Below, piece after piece: positions 23,823 to 32,108 of a stretch of DNA of 37,040 nt (the stretch's first letter is position 1; each line of letters starts with the position of its first letter). A program made the translations under genes and the position numbers. The notes below the pieces were generated by a model. It saw nothing but the letters and a program-made list of their open reading frames with translations. It did not search any database and was not told the DNA's origin. Source of the DNA: Chloracidobacterium sp. (GTDB lineage: Bacteria; Acidobacteriota; Blastocatellia; Pyrinomonadales; Pyrinomonadaceae); the NCBI GenBank assembly GCA_016716365.1, contig JADJWM010000001.1, positions 1 through 37,040 of the forward strand. The letters run 5' to 3'.

Positions 23823-24448
23823 ACGCCGACGTTTTGACATTTCAGGAATTTGTGACGCACGAACCTCTGCCGTTATCGACGATCCAGCGTGCCGTTCTTG
23901 AATTTCTACAGGGACGAGACGATGCCGTCCTGTTCGGTGCCCAGGCCGTGAACGCGTACGTCAGCGAACCTCGGGCGACGCAGGATGTGGACATAATGTC
24001 GAACCGGGCGCACGAACTTGCTGAAGAACTTCGCGATCACCTGAGTGAGAAATTTCGCATCGCCGTTCGCGTGCGTGAGGTTAAAGACAAGGGTTTGCGG
24101 CTTTATCAGGTTCGAAAAGGGGGCAATCGGCATCTCGTTGATATCCGCATCGAAGACGCGATCTGTCCAAATCAGGTTATTGAAATGGTGCGCGTGTTGA
24201 CGCCGCCGGAATTGATCGCGAGCAAATTAACGTCTTACTGTTCTCGAAAAGGGCAACCGAAGGCGTTTACGGATAGACGTGACATAGCGGTCCTTCTACT
24301 GCGTTTTCCGGAATTGAAGGTAAAGACCGGCGCAGTTAGTGAGGCGCTCGCCGAACGGAACGCGACTCCGGAAACGATCGAACTTTGGAATGAACTCGTG
24401 GATGAAGTTATCGTAATGCCGGACTCGGATGACGATCTGAATTATTAG
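23816..24448 (+). CDS. Nucleotidyltransferase-fold protein, AbiEii/MNT-like
   Basis: 210 residues. The segment AVLFGAQAVNAYVSEPRATQDVDIM (about 38-62) shows a GAQ in place of the GGS/GS pair of the polymerase-beta-type fold and then the metal-binding DVD (Asp-x-Asp). A third-strand acidic residue may be the Asp of LVDIRIED. This resembles AbiEii/AbiGii-toxin-like and related sequences. Such proteins can act in abortive infection or toxin-antitoxin pairs by modifying tRNA or proteins, but others are plain unknowns. It overlaps the GNAT gene by seven bases and ends one base before the nuoL ATG, so it is tightly inside the operon. Toxicity is not shown by the sequence. Confidence 0.68.
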   Translation: MLNADVLTFQEFVTHEPLPLSTIQRAVLEFLQGRDDAVLFGAQAVNAYVSEPRATQDVDIMSNRAHELAEELRDHLSEKFRIAVRVREVKDKGLRLYQVRKGGNRHLVDIRIEDAICPNQVIEMVRVLTPPELIASKLTSYCSRKGQPKAFTDRRDIAVLLLRFPELKVKTGAVSEALAERNATPETIELWNELVDEVIVMPDSDDDLNY

Positions 24449-24449
24449 A

Positions 24450-26681
24450 ATGATAGAGAATAATCTCTTAAGCATCATCATCTTCGCCCCGCTTGCCGGT
24501 GCGGTGATCAACTGGCTGGTCGGCGGCAAGTTGAAGAACGAGACTTTCAGCGGCCTTGTCGCATGCGGAGCGATCGCGGTTTCGACGATCGTGGCGTTCA
24601 TGCTCGCGTTCGGCATCGGGACTCCGCACGCAGGGGCTCTGTTCGCTGACAAGCCGGTGCTCGATCATATCTGGACCTGGATCAGCGTCGGCGGGTTCCG
24701 AGCGGATTTTGCTCTCGGGATGGACCGGCTCTCAGGCATCTACGCCCTCTTCGTTACGTTCGTCGGGCTGCTCATCCACATCTTCGCCACCGGCTACATG
24801 CACGGCGACAAGGGCTTTTACCGGTTCTTCGCTTATCTCAACCTGTTCATGTTCGCGATGCTCACGCTGGTGCTCGCGGACAATTTCCTTTTGATGTTTG
24901 TCGGCTGGGAGGGCGTCGGGCTCTGCTCTTACCTTCTGATCGGCTATTACCTCAAGCGAGACGAGGCCCGCGAGGCGGCAAAGAAAGCGTTCGTGATGAA
25001 CCGCATCGGGGACTGGGGCGTGCTGATGGCGATCTTTCTGATCTTCACGCTGACCGGTTCGATCTCGTTTTTTGACAAGGTCGTCGATGGCGAACAGGTC
25101 CAGAGCGTTTTCACGTTTGTCACGCAGAACATGTCGGCCGACCCCTTCACCTGGGGGGCGATATTCGCGGGCGGGTTGACCTCGATCGGCGTGCTGCTCT
25201 TTATCGGCGCGACCGGCAAATCGGCACAGATCCCGCTCCTGACCTGGCTGCCCGACGCGATGGCCGGCCCGACGCCGGTTTCCGCTCTGATCCACGCCGC
25301 CACGATGGTCACCGCGGGTGTTTACCTCGTCGTCCGTGCCAACGCGATCTACCAATTCGCTCCGACCGCGATGTGGATCGTGGCCGTCATCGGGGCCGCG
25401 ACCGCCCTTTTCGCCGCGACCATCGCCATCGCCCAGAACGATATCAAGAAGGTACTGGCCTATTCGACCGTCTCACAGCTAGGGTTCATGTTCCTCGCGG
25501 CGGGCGTAGGGGCGTTCGTGGTCGCCATATTCCATGTGATGACGCACGCGTTCTTCAAAGCCCTGCTCTTCCTCGGGTCCGGTTCGGTCATTCACGGAAT
25601 GCATCACGAGCAGGACATGCGGCGGATGGGCAATCTGAAGAAGTACATGCCCGTCACGTTTTTCACGATGGCGATGGGCTGGCTGGCGATCTGCGGCATC
25701 CCGATATGGGCGGGGTTCTTCTCGAAGGACGAGATACTTTACCGCACCTTCGCTGCCGATAATTACTTCCCGGTATCGGATTTCCCGGGAAATAAAGTGC
25801 TTTGGGCGGTCGCCACCCTAACGGCCGTCCTGACCGCGATCTATATGACGCGGATGATGATAATGACCTTCTGGGGCAAGGAGCGTTGGTCAGAACCGGA
25901 GGCGGTAGCAACCGGGGATCTTGGAACAGCACATGAAAGCCCACTCGAAGCCGCTTTGGATTCTCACGATGCGCACGACGACGATGAAGAGGAACACCAT
26001 CATGAGGTTCCGGCTGATTTCAAACCGCACGAATCGCCGTGGGTGATGACGGTGCCTCTGATCGTTCTGGCGTTCCTTTCTACGGTCGGGGGGCTTGTTG
26101 GAATTCCTTATGCGATGAGTTCACTGGTCGGGGCGGGCGAGATCAATGTCTTTGAACATACGCTCGATCCGGTTATCGCGAAGAAAGGCGAGCACGACGG
26201 GCACTCGGCCCCATCGGCCTCTGGTGAAAACGAGGTGAAGCATTTTTATGCCTCGGCCCCGGCAGTTCCAGGAGCCTACGATCCGCACTCGCCCGAGGTC
26301 ATCCAGAAAGAACGTCTTCTCGCCTTGTTGTCGGTGGTCCTGGCCCTGGCGGGCATCGGCATCGGGTTTGCGTTGTTCAGGAATAACCCGTTGCGAAAGA
26401 TGCCGAAGATCCTCGAGCAGAAGTGGAAAGTCGACGAATTTTATAACGGCTACATAGTCGATCCGCTGACCTCGCTTTCACGCGAGGGGCTGTGGAAAGG
26501 CTTCGATCTCGGTTTCATCGACGGGATCGTCAACGGCATCGGCAGTTTCGTCAAGGAACTTGGCGATATCGCACGCCGCGTTCAGGTCGGGTTTGTCCGA
26601 AGTTACGCGGCCGTGATAATGCTCGGCGCGATCGTTGTGCTCGGTTATTTCATTTATTACGGTTTCAAATTGGTCAACTGA
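24450..26681 (+). CDS. nuoL: NADH-quinone oxidoreductase subunit L
   Basis: Largest proton-pumping, antiporter-like subunit, 743 residues with about 16 helices and the lateral arm at the C-terminus. Signatures: LFVGWEGVGLCSYLLIGYY, the core LLTWLPDAMAGPTPVSALIHAATMVTAGVYL with its lysine and histidines, and IKKVLAYSTVSQLGFMF. An unusual soluble loop (about 495-530) is crowded with His and Asp/Glu (SHDAHDDDEEEHHHE), with a second His-rich patch near 570. The stop overlaps an ATG at 26681 (TGATG). Confidence 0.94.
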   Translation: MIENNLLSIIIFAPLAGAVINWLVGGKLKNETFSGLVACGAIAVSTIVAFMLAFGIGTPHAGALFADKPVLDHIWTWISVGGFRADFALGMDRLSGIYALFVTFVGLLIHIFATGYMHGDKGFYRFFAYLNLFMFAMLTLVLADNFLLMFVGWEGVGLCSYLLIGYYLKRDEAREAAKKAFVMNRIGDWGVLMAIFLIFTLTGSISFFDKVVDGEQVQSVFTFVTQNMSADPFTWGAIFAGGLTSIGVLLFIGATGKSAQIPLLTWLPDAMAGPTPVSALIHAATMVTAGVYLVVRANAIYQFAPTAMWIVAVIGAATALFAATIAIAQNDIKKVLAYSTVSQLGFMFLAAGVGAFVVAIFHVMTHAFFKALLFLGSGSVIHGMHHEQDMRRMGNLKKYMPVTFFTMAMGWLAICGIPIWAGFFSKDEILYRTFAADNYFPVSDFPGNKVLWAVATLTAVLTAIYMTRMMIMTFWGKERWSEPEAVATGDLGTAHESPLEAALDSHDAHDDDEEEHHHEVPADFKPHESPWVMTVPLIVLAFLSTVGGLVGIPYAMSSLVGAGEINVFEHTLDPVIAKKGEHDGHSAPSASGENEVKHFYASAPAVPGAYDPHSPEVIQKERLLALLSVVLALAGIGIGFALFRNNPLRKMPKILEQKWKVDEFYNGYIVDPLTSLSREGLWKGFDLGFIDGIVNGIGSFVKELGDIARRVQVGFVRSYAAVIMLGAIVVLGYFIYYGFKLVN

Positions 26682-26716
26682 TGAACGGCGGCGGGCCGCG
26701 GAGCCCGTCGTATATT

Positions 26717-28351
26717 ATGGATCTCATTGCTGAAAACATCCTTACGATCCTGATCCTGCTTCCGGTGGTCGGTGCCCTTGCCGTGCTTGGCTACCAGATG
26801 TTCTGGAAGCAGGAGAGCCAGTTGAAATGGGTCACCTTTGCGATCACGCTGCTCAACTTCCTTCTCTCGCTCGTCCTGGTCTTCGATAAGGGAGCGGCCT
26901 CGGCTAGCGGGTTCCATTTCGAGAAGAACGTGCCGTGGATCAGCGCGATCAATACGAATTATCACGTCGGCGTCGACGGCCTCAGCCTTTGGCTGGTGAT
27001 CCTGACGACCTTCATAATGCCGATCGCGGTGATCTCAACCTGGCACGCGGTCGAGAAGAAAGCGACGGCCTTTTACATCTTTCTTCTGCTGCTTGAATCG
27101 GCGATGATCGGTGTTTTCGTTTCGCTCGACCTGCTGGTTTTCTACCTGTTCTTCGAGGCGTCGCTCATCCCGATGTTCTTCCTCATCGGTGTTTGGGGCG
27201 GCAAGGACCGCATCTATGCGGCCGTTAAGTTCTTTATTTTTACCGCGATCGGCAGCCTGCTGATGCTGGTCGCGATCATCGCCCTCTATTTTATGCACGC
27301 GGACGCGACGGGCGTCGGCACTTTCGATTTTGTCACGCTGCTGAACACCTTGAAGCTTGGGAACATGACCTTTTCCGCTTCTGCCGGTGCCTTTTTGTTC
27401 CTCGCATTCGCACTCGCGTTCTCGATCAAAGTGCCGCTGTTCCCGTTCCACACGTGGCTGCCCGACGCGCACACCGAAGCCCCTACCGCCGGTTCCGTCA
27501 TCCTGGCCGCGGTCCTGCTAAAGATGGGCACCTACGGCCTGATGCGGTTCAACTTCACCCTGTTCCCCGATCAGGCCCGCGAGTTCGCACCGCTGTTCAT
27601 CGTTCTTGCGATAATCGGTATCGTCTACGGTGCGTTGGTTGCGATGGTCCAGCCGGACGTCAAGCGGCTCGTGGCCTACTCGTCGGTGGCCCACATGGGA
27701 TTTGTCATCCTCGGGATGTTCTCGTTTACGGAATGGGGAATGCAGGGTGCAGTTTATCAGATGCTCAATCACGGCGTCTCGACCGGTGCATTGTTCCTTT
27801 TGGTGGGCTTCATCTATGAACGCCGGCACACGAGGATGATCTCCGACTTCGGCGGGCTTGCGAACGTAATGCCCATCTATGCGACGATCTTCGTTATCAC
27901 CGCGATGTCGTCGGTCGGGCTGCCGTTCCTGAACGGGTTCGTCGGCGAATTCCTGATCATGGTCGGGATGTGGAAGTCAACGATCCTCAGTGTCACGGCC
28001 GCGGCAAACTGGAATTACATTGCCACGATGGTCGCCGGGACCGGCGTGATCTTCGCCGCCGTTTACCTGCTCTGGATGATCCAGCGGGTCTTCTTCGGAA
28101 AAGTGACTAACGATAAGAACCGGGGCCTCGCCGACCTCAGCTATCGCGAGATCGGCCTTATGGTTCCCCTGCTTTTCCTGATGGTCTTTATGGGTGTTTA
28201 CCCGCGGCCGTTCCTTGAGGCGACCCATTCTTCAGTCTCCGAGATCCAAAAGCGAGTGATGCAGCGCGCCGGGGGCGAGATAGATCAAGCCCAGGTGCCG
28301 GGGCCGAGTGAGGAGAAGACCGAGGCGCATCTCGAAATTCAACAAAAATGA
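26717..28351 (+). CDS. nuoM: NADH-quinone oxidoreductase subunit M
   Basis: Antiporter-like proton-pumping subunit, 544 residues from ATG 26717 (MDLIAENILTILILLPVVGA). An in-frame ATG at 26681, overlapping the nuoL stop, would add 12 residues and could allow coupling; neither has a clear Shine-Dalgarno. Signatures: FFEASLIPMFFLIGVWGG (with the key Glu), FPFHTWLPDAHTEAPTAGSVILAAVLLKMGTYG and VKRLVAYSSVAHMGFVI. The C-terminal 40 residues are hydrophilic. It overlaps nuoN by four bases (ATGA). Confidence 0.94.
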   Translation: MDLIAENILTILILLPVVGALAVLGYQMFWKQESQLKWVTFAITLLNFLLSLVLVFDKGAASASGFHFEKNVPWISAINTNYHVGVDGLSLWLVILTTFIMPIAVISTWHAVEKKATAFYIFLLLLESAMIGVFVSLDLLVFYLFFEASLIPMFFLIGVWGGKDRIYAAVKFFIFTAIGSLLMLVAIIALYFMHADATGVGTFDFVTLLNTLKLGNMTFSASAGAFLFLAFALAFSIKVPLFPFHTWLPDAHTEAPTAGSVILAAVLLKMGTYGLMRFNFTLFPDQAREFAPLFIVLAIIGIVYGALVAMVQPDVKRLVAYSSVAHMGFVILGMFSFTEWGMQGAVYQMLNHGVSTGALFLLVGFIYERRHTRMISDFGGLANVMPIYATIFVITAMSSVGLPFLNGFVGEFLIMVGMWKSTILSVTAAANWNYIATMVAGTGVIFAAVYLLWMIQRVFFGKVTNDKNRGLADLSYREIGLMVPLLFLMVFMGVYPRPFLEATHSSVSEIQKRVMQRAGGEIDQAQVPGPSEEKTEAHLEIQQK

Positions 28352-29892
28352 ACCTGTTCCTTTTCGCAGAATTAGCCAACCCGAACGTCAACATCCCGAT
28401 CATCCTTCCGGAGATCGTGATCGCGGCCGCCGGCATCGTCGTGATGCTTTTTGACAGCTTCTTCCCCGGACAGCGTCGCGTTACGGGCATCATGTCGCTC
28501 GTCGGTATCGTTCTCGCGGCCGTCCTTCTTTTCGGAACATGGTCCGCGGGCATGCCCGCCTCCGCATGGAACGGGATGATCGCTCATGACAACCTTCGGC
28601 TGACGTTCTCGTTCGTTTTCCTGCTGGTCTCGGCGATGACCATCCTGATCTCGACCATCTGGGTCGAGACCGAAAAGGTGCCGGCCGGCGAATATCACGC
28701 TCTCCTGCTTTTTGCGACATTCGGGATGCTGCTGATGGCATCCGGCAATGATTTGGTTATCATTTTCCTCGGCCTCGAGACGCTTTCGATCGCGACCTAC
28801 GTGATGGCCGGTTTCCGCAAGACCGACCTCAAATCAAACGAATCGGCGATGAAATACTTCATCCTCGGCTCGTTCGCATCCGCCTTCCTGTTATACGGAA
28901 TGGCCCTGACCTACGGTGCAACCGGTTCGACCAACATCACCGAGATCGCGGCCCGCGTCGCCGATCCAAACTTCCCGGCCCTTCTGCTCGTCGGGGCCGC
29001 AATGTTGATCATCGGCTTCGGATTTAAGGTCGCCACGGTTCCCTTCCACATCTGGACCCCGGATGTCTATGAAGGCGCCCCGAGTCCGGTTACCGGTTTT
29101 ATGGCCGCCGGCCCAAAGGCCGCCGGATTTGCCTCCTTTATTCGCGTTTTTGTTCTCGGTTTTCCGTTGATGGCGGGCGTGCAGGCATCCGGATATCTGC
29201 ACGATTCGTGGATGGCTGCCCTGAGCGTCATGGCGATACTGACGATGACGGTCGGGAATGTCGCGGCGATCATGCAGGACAACATCAAGCGGATGCTCGC
29301 ATATTCGTCCATCGCCCACGCCGGTTATGCGATGGTCGGCTTCCTTGGCGCGGGTGCGGCATCGACGGTACTGGAACGCGACGCCGCGATCGCATCGGTC
29401 GCCTTTTACATGCTCGCATACGCCATCACAAATCTCGGCGCATTCGCGATCGTCACGCTCCTTGGCCAGAAGAACGACCGTCGTACCGAGTTTGAGGACT
29501 ACAACGGCATCGGCTTCCGGTCGCCCGTGCTCTCGTTCACGCTTTCGCTTTTCATGCTCAGCCTGCTCGGGATCCCGCTGACCGCCGGTTTCATCGGCAA
29601 GGTGCTCGTTTTCAGGCCGGCACTCGAAGCGCAAAATGCCCTGCTTACCATCGTCGTCGTCGCTGCGGTCATAAACACGGCGATCTCGGCCTACTATTAC
29701 CTCAGGCTGATCGTCGTGATGTTCTTCCGCGAGCGGACCTCCGATTGGGTCGAGCCGCGTATACCGGCCGGCATCGCGGCGGCCCTCGTGATCGCCGTCA
29801 TCGGCGTCTTCTATCTCGGCATTTTCAGCAGCAGCATCATCGAGCGGTTCTCGCAAACCACACAGTCGATCGGGTCCGTAAGCACGAGGTGA
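28348..29892 (+). CDS. nuoN: NADH-quinone oxidoreductase subunit N
   Basis: Third antiporter-like subunit, 514 residues, about 14 helices. Signatures: IFLGLETLSIATYVMAGF with the conserved Glu, the VPFHIWTPDVYEGAPSPVTGFMAAGPKAAGF core, and IKRMLAYSSIAHAGYAMVG. A C-terminal GIPLTAGFIGK block is normal. ATG 28348 overlaps the nuoM stop. It is the last nuo gene in the window; a CAT-like gene follows after nine bases. Confidence 0.94.
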   Translation: MNLFLFAELANPNVNIPIILPEIVIAAAGIVVMLFDSFFPGQRRVTGIMSLVGIVLAAVLLFGTWSAGMPASAWNGMIAHDNLRLTFSFVFLLVSAMTILISTIWVETEKVPAGEYHALLLFATFGMLLMASGNDLVIIFLGLETLSIATYVMAGFRKTDLKSNESAMKYFILGSFASAFLLYGMALTYGATGSTNITEIAARVADPNFPALLLVGAAMLIIGFGFKVATVPFHIWTPDVYEGAPSPVTGFMAAGPKAAGFASFIRVFVLGFPLMAGVQASGYLHDSWMAALSVMAILTMTVGNVAAIMQDNIKRMLAYSSIAHAGYAMVGFLGAGAASTVLERDAAIASVAFYMLAYAITNLGAFAIVTLLGQKNDRRTEFEDYNGIGFRSPVLSFTLSLFMLSLLGIPLTAGFIGKVLVFRPALEAQNALLTIVVVAAVINTAISAYYYLRLIVVMFFRERTSDWVEPRIPAGIAAALVIAVIGVFYLGIFSSSIIERFSQTTQSIGSVSTR

Positions 29893-29901
29893 CGGACGCG
29901 G

Positions 29902-30528
29902 ATGTTTACCGAGCTTGACGTCGAAAATTGGCCGCGAAAGGCGACCTACGATTTCTTTCGCGGTTACGATGACCCGTTCTTCAATTTCACCGCCAACGTC
30001 GATGTAACGGATCTTTACCGGTTTACCCGGGAGAACGGCCTTTCGATCTCGCTCGCATCGCTTTACAGCGTCATGACCGCTGCCAACGAGATCCGCGAGT
30101 TCCGCATAAGGCTGCATGAAGGCAGGGTGGTCGAATTTGACCGCATCCACGCGACACAGACGATACTCAACGACGATGAGACCTTTTCGTTCGCGTACTT
30201 CGAGATGCGGCCCGACATCGTTGAGTTCGACTCTGCGGGCAGAATCGCCGTCGAGAAGTACAAGAAATTGAAGACCTTCGATGTGGAATCCGACCGTGTC
30301 GACCTGATCTATTTCAGCGTGATCCCGTGGGTATCGTTCACAAGCTTCAAGCATGCGACCCGCCTCGACCGGACCCAGACCGTACCCCGGATCGTGTTCG
30401 GAAAGATCTTCGACGAAGGGGCGGCCAAGATGATGCCTTTGTCGGTGGAGGCAAACCACACCATCATGGACGGACTGCACGTCGGAAAATTGTTCATCCG
30501 GTGCCAGGAATTGATGAACAGTTACTGA
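29902..30528 (+). CDS. Chloramphenicol acetyltransferase-fold protein
   Basis: 208 residues, the length and architecture of type-A CAT enzymes, trimeric acyl-CoA-dependent O-acetyltransferases. N-terminal WPRKATYDFF, then SFAYFEMR and VSFTSFKHA precede the active-site block PLSVEANHTIMDGLHVGKL with catalytic His186 and structural Asp190 of the HxxxDG motif; the first His of the classical HH pair is Asn. Chromosomal relatives are often not resistance enzymes, and the chloramphenicol-binding residues cannot be judged here. It starts nine bases after nuoN, so it may be expressed with the operon. Confidence 0.8.
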   Translation: MFTELDVENWPRKATYDFFRGYDDPFFNFTANVDVTDLYRFTRENGLSISLASLYSVMTAANEIREFRIRLHEGRVVEFDRIHATQTILNDDETFSFAYFEMRPDIVEFDSAGRIAVEKYKKLKTFDVESDRVDLIYFSVIPWVSFTSFKHATRLDRTQTVPRIVFGKIFDEGAAKMMPLSVEANHTIMDGLHVGKLFIRCQELMNSY

Positions 30529-30717
30529 TCGGGGGTAACGGATCGAAGCTGGCCCGGTTCCCGTTGGCGGCTCTCGCTCCAAAAATTTTTCGACGCTTAC
30601 GAGCAGGAAACAAACTTCAAAGGATGACGACCGCCTCGATCATAGAATCGCTTCAGGACGCTTGGATACCTGCAATCTACCGCGAACAGGTCCGCACTCA
30701 AAGAACGCTCCTACGAA

Positions 30718-31095
30718 ATGGAGATCCCCGAACGCGAGAATCGGGCCCAGATACTTTTCACACTGCTAGGGATCGAGCTCAAGGTCGGAAAGCGCCGTTT
30801 TGCCTGTCCAGATCTTGCGACGGCCCGGTATTTACTGGTGTTCGCTCGGCTCGGCTGCAGGAGCGTCGCGATCCCTTATGACATCACGCGGATCTCTGTC
30901 ATTGCCGACGACCTTGAAATGGCGTGGCAGAAACTCGTGCTGACCGTGGATGACCGAACAAAGCGGGCGACGCCGAGTGGGCGCGGCCGCGTTCGCAGCG
31001 GAGTGATAAAAAGTGTCCGCGAAGAGATTGCCGCGGAAGGTGCCGGTCCGCAGATGCCGGAGTTCAGTAATTCGACCAGGCAAAGGTTTAACTGA
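30718..31095 (+). CDS. Small protein of unknown function
   Basis: 125 residues from ATG 30718; no earlier start is available in this frame (a stop lies near 30643). It has two parts: an ordered N-terminal part (about 1-75; FTLLGIELKVGKRRFACPD, then ARLGCRSVAIPYDIT) and a basic, probably flexible C-terminus with GAGPQMPEF. No signal or membrane segment. I do not recognise a named family, although the sequence reads like a real conserved protein rather than a shadow frame. The 189 bases before it hold no gene I can support, only an AT-rich palindrome (aaaaattttt, 30581-30590). Confidence 0.5.
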   Translation: MEIPERENRAQILFTLLGIELKVGKRRFACPDLATARYLLVFARLGCRSVAIPYDITRISVIADDLEMAWQKLVLTVDDRTKRATPSGRGRVRSGVIKSVREEIAAEGAGPQMPEFSNSTRQRFN

Positions 31096-31163
31096 TATAA
31101 TCATCAATTATTCAGGAAATCGATGTTTCGATCTCCTGACTTTTTAACGTAAGATCGAGGTTT

Positions 31164-32108
31164 ATGTTGGACGCGGCATTTAAGACAACGGTTTCTGAAG
31201 AGCTTCCGTTCCCGTACAACAGGCAGGCTTTCTGCAAATACGAGCCGATCGAAAAGACGGTCGAACACGCTCGTGTGCTGATCGTAAATTGCCTGCTTAG
31301 GTACGAAACGGACCTTTCTGAACTGGCCCATACTGAATGGGGCGAGACGGTCGAGTCTCGGCTGCGGCTCGAGAGAAAGATCTCAGGGCTCGCCTGCGAC
31401 AATATTGCCCAAAACGTTATCCGCCTGGTCAAGCAGCCGAAAACGCTTACTGTGCACCTTTCGGAGGTTGCCCGTGCCGCCCGGGAATTCAAGCCCGATG
31501 CGATCGTGATGAGCGGCACCTACAGCGATTTCGACTTTTATCATCCGGGCCAGATCGCCGCTTTCGCCGAATTTATCCAGACGACAAGAATGCCGGTCCT
31601 TGCGATCTGCGGTGCTCATCAACTGGTCGCGCTGGCGTTCGGGGCCGAGCTCAAGACGCTTGACAACCTGGAGCTTCACGAAAAGCGCACGGACCGCGTT
31701 CTGGAATATCAGTACCGCTTCGTAAAGATCGTCGATCCTTCGGACCCGATCTTTGACGGGAACAAGGACGAGACTTCGGGCGTGTGGCAGGAGTATACGA
31801 AGGAGGATGACATCCTCCGCGTGTGGCAGAATCATGGGGTCCAGGTCGACGGTATTCCTGACGGCTTCGAACTTCTCGCCACGTCATACCTCTGCAAGAA
31901 CCAGATGATGGTCAAGCGTCTCGACGGCCAGCTGATCTACACCGTTCAGTTCCATCTCGAAAAATCATTCGAAGACTGGTCCAAGAACCCCACCCGCTGG
32001 GAGCACCCCAACGAATCCCGCGACGGCCGGATACTCTTCGAGAATTTCCTGCGTCTCGCTCTCGAGCATGGCGTCGAAGCTGATCGGCCCGCAGCACTTG
32101 CCACCTAA
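31164..32108 (+). CDS. Class I glutamine amidotransferase-like protein
   Basis: 314 residues. The GATase1 triad is visible: Cys149 in the nucleophile elbow LAICGAHQL, His264 and Glu266 in VQFHLEKS (family FHPE). DAIVMSGTYSD (113-123) corresponds to the strand and oxyanion-hole region. There is an N-terminal extension of about 35 residues before the flavodoxin-like core and no synthetase domain, so it is either a stand-alone amidotransferase subunit or a gamma-glutamyl hydrolase-like enzyme; the partner is not in the window. GAGG is three bases before ATG 31164. The last bases overlap the convergent regulator gene by three. Confidence 0.75.
   Translation: MLDAAFKTTVSEELPFPYNRQAFCKYEPIEKTVEHARVLIVNCLLRYETDLSELAHTEWGETVESRLRLERKISGLACDNIAQNVIRLVKQPKTLTVHLSEVARAAREFKPDAIVMSGTYSDFDFYHPGQIAAFAEFIQTTRMPVLAICGAHQLVALAFGAELKTLDNLELHEKRTDRVLEYQYRFVKIVDPSDPIFDGNKDETSGVWQEYTKEDDILRVWQNHGVQVDGIPDGFELLATSYLCKNQMMVKRLDGQLIYTVQFHLEKSFEDWSKNPTRWEHPNESRDGRILFENFLRLALEHGVEADRPAALAT

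Noticed and set aside
26492..26716. Upstream extension of nuoM into the nuoL coding region
   Set aside because: It would translate nuoL out of frame as an Arg-rich leader; NuoM proteins start near the first helix.
28891..30582. 563-codon open frame on the minus strand opposite nuoN and the CAT-like gene
   Set aside because: Shadow of high-GC genes: the protein is full of Arg/His/Asp/Gly with no family motif, while the plus-strand genes are certain.
30581..30590. AT palindrome aaaaattttt after the CAT-like gene as terminator
   Set aside because: Too short and without a GC stem.
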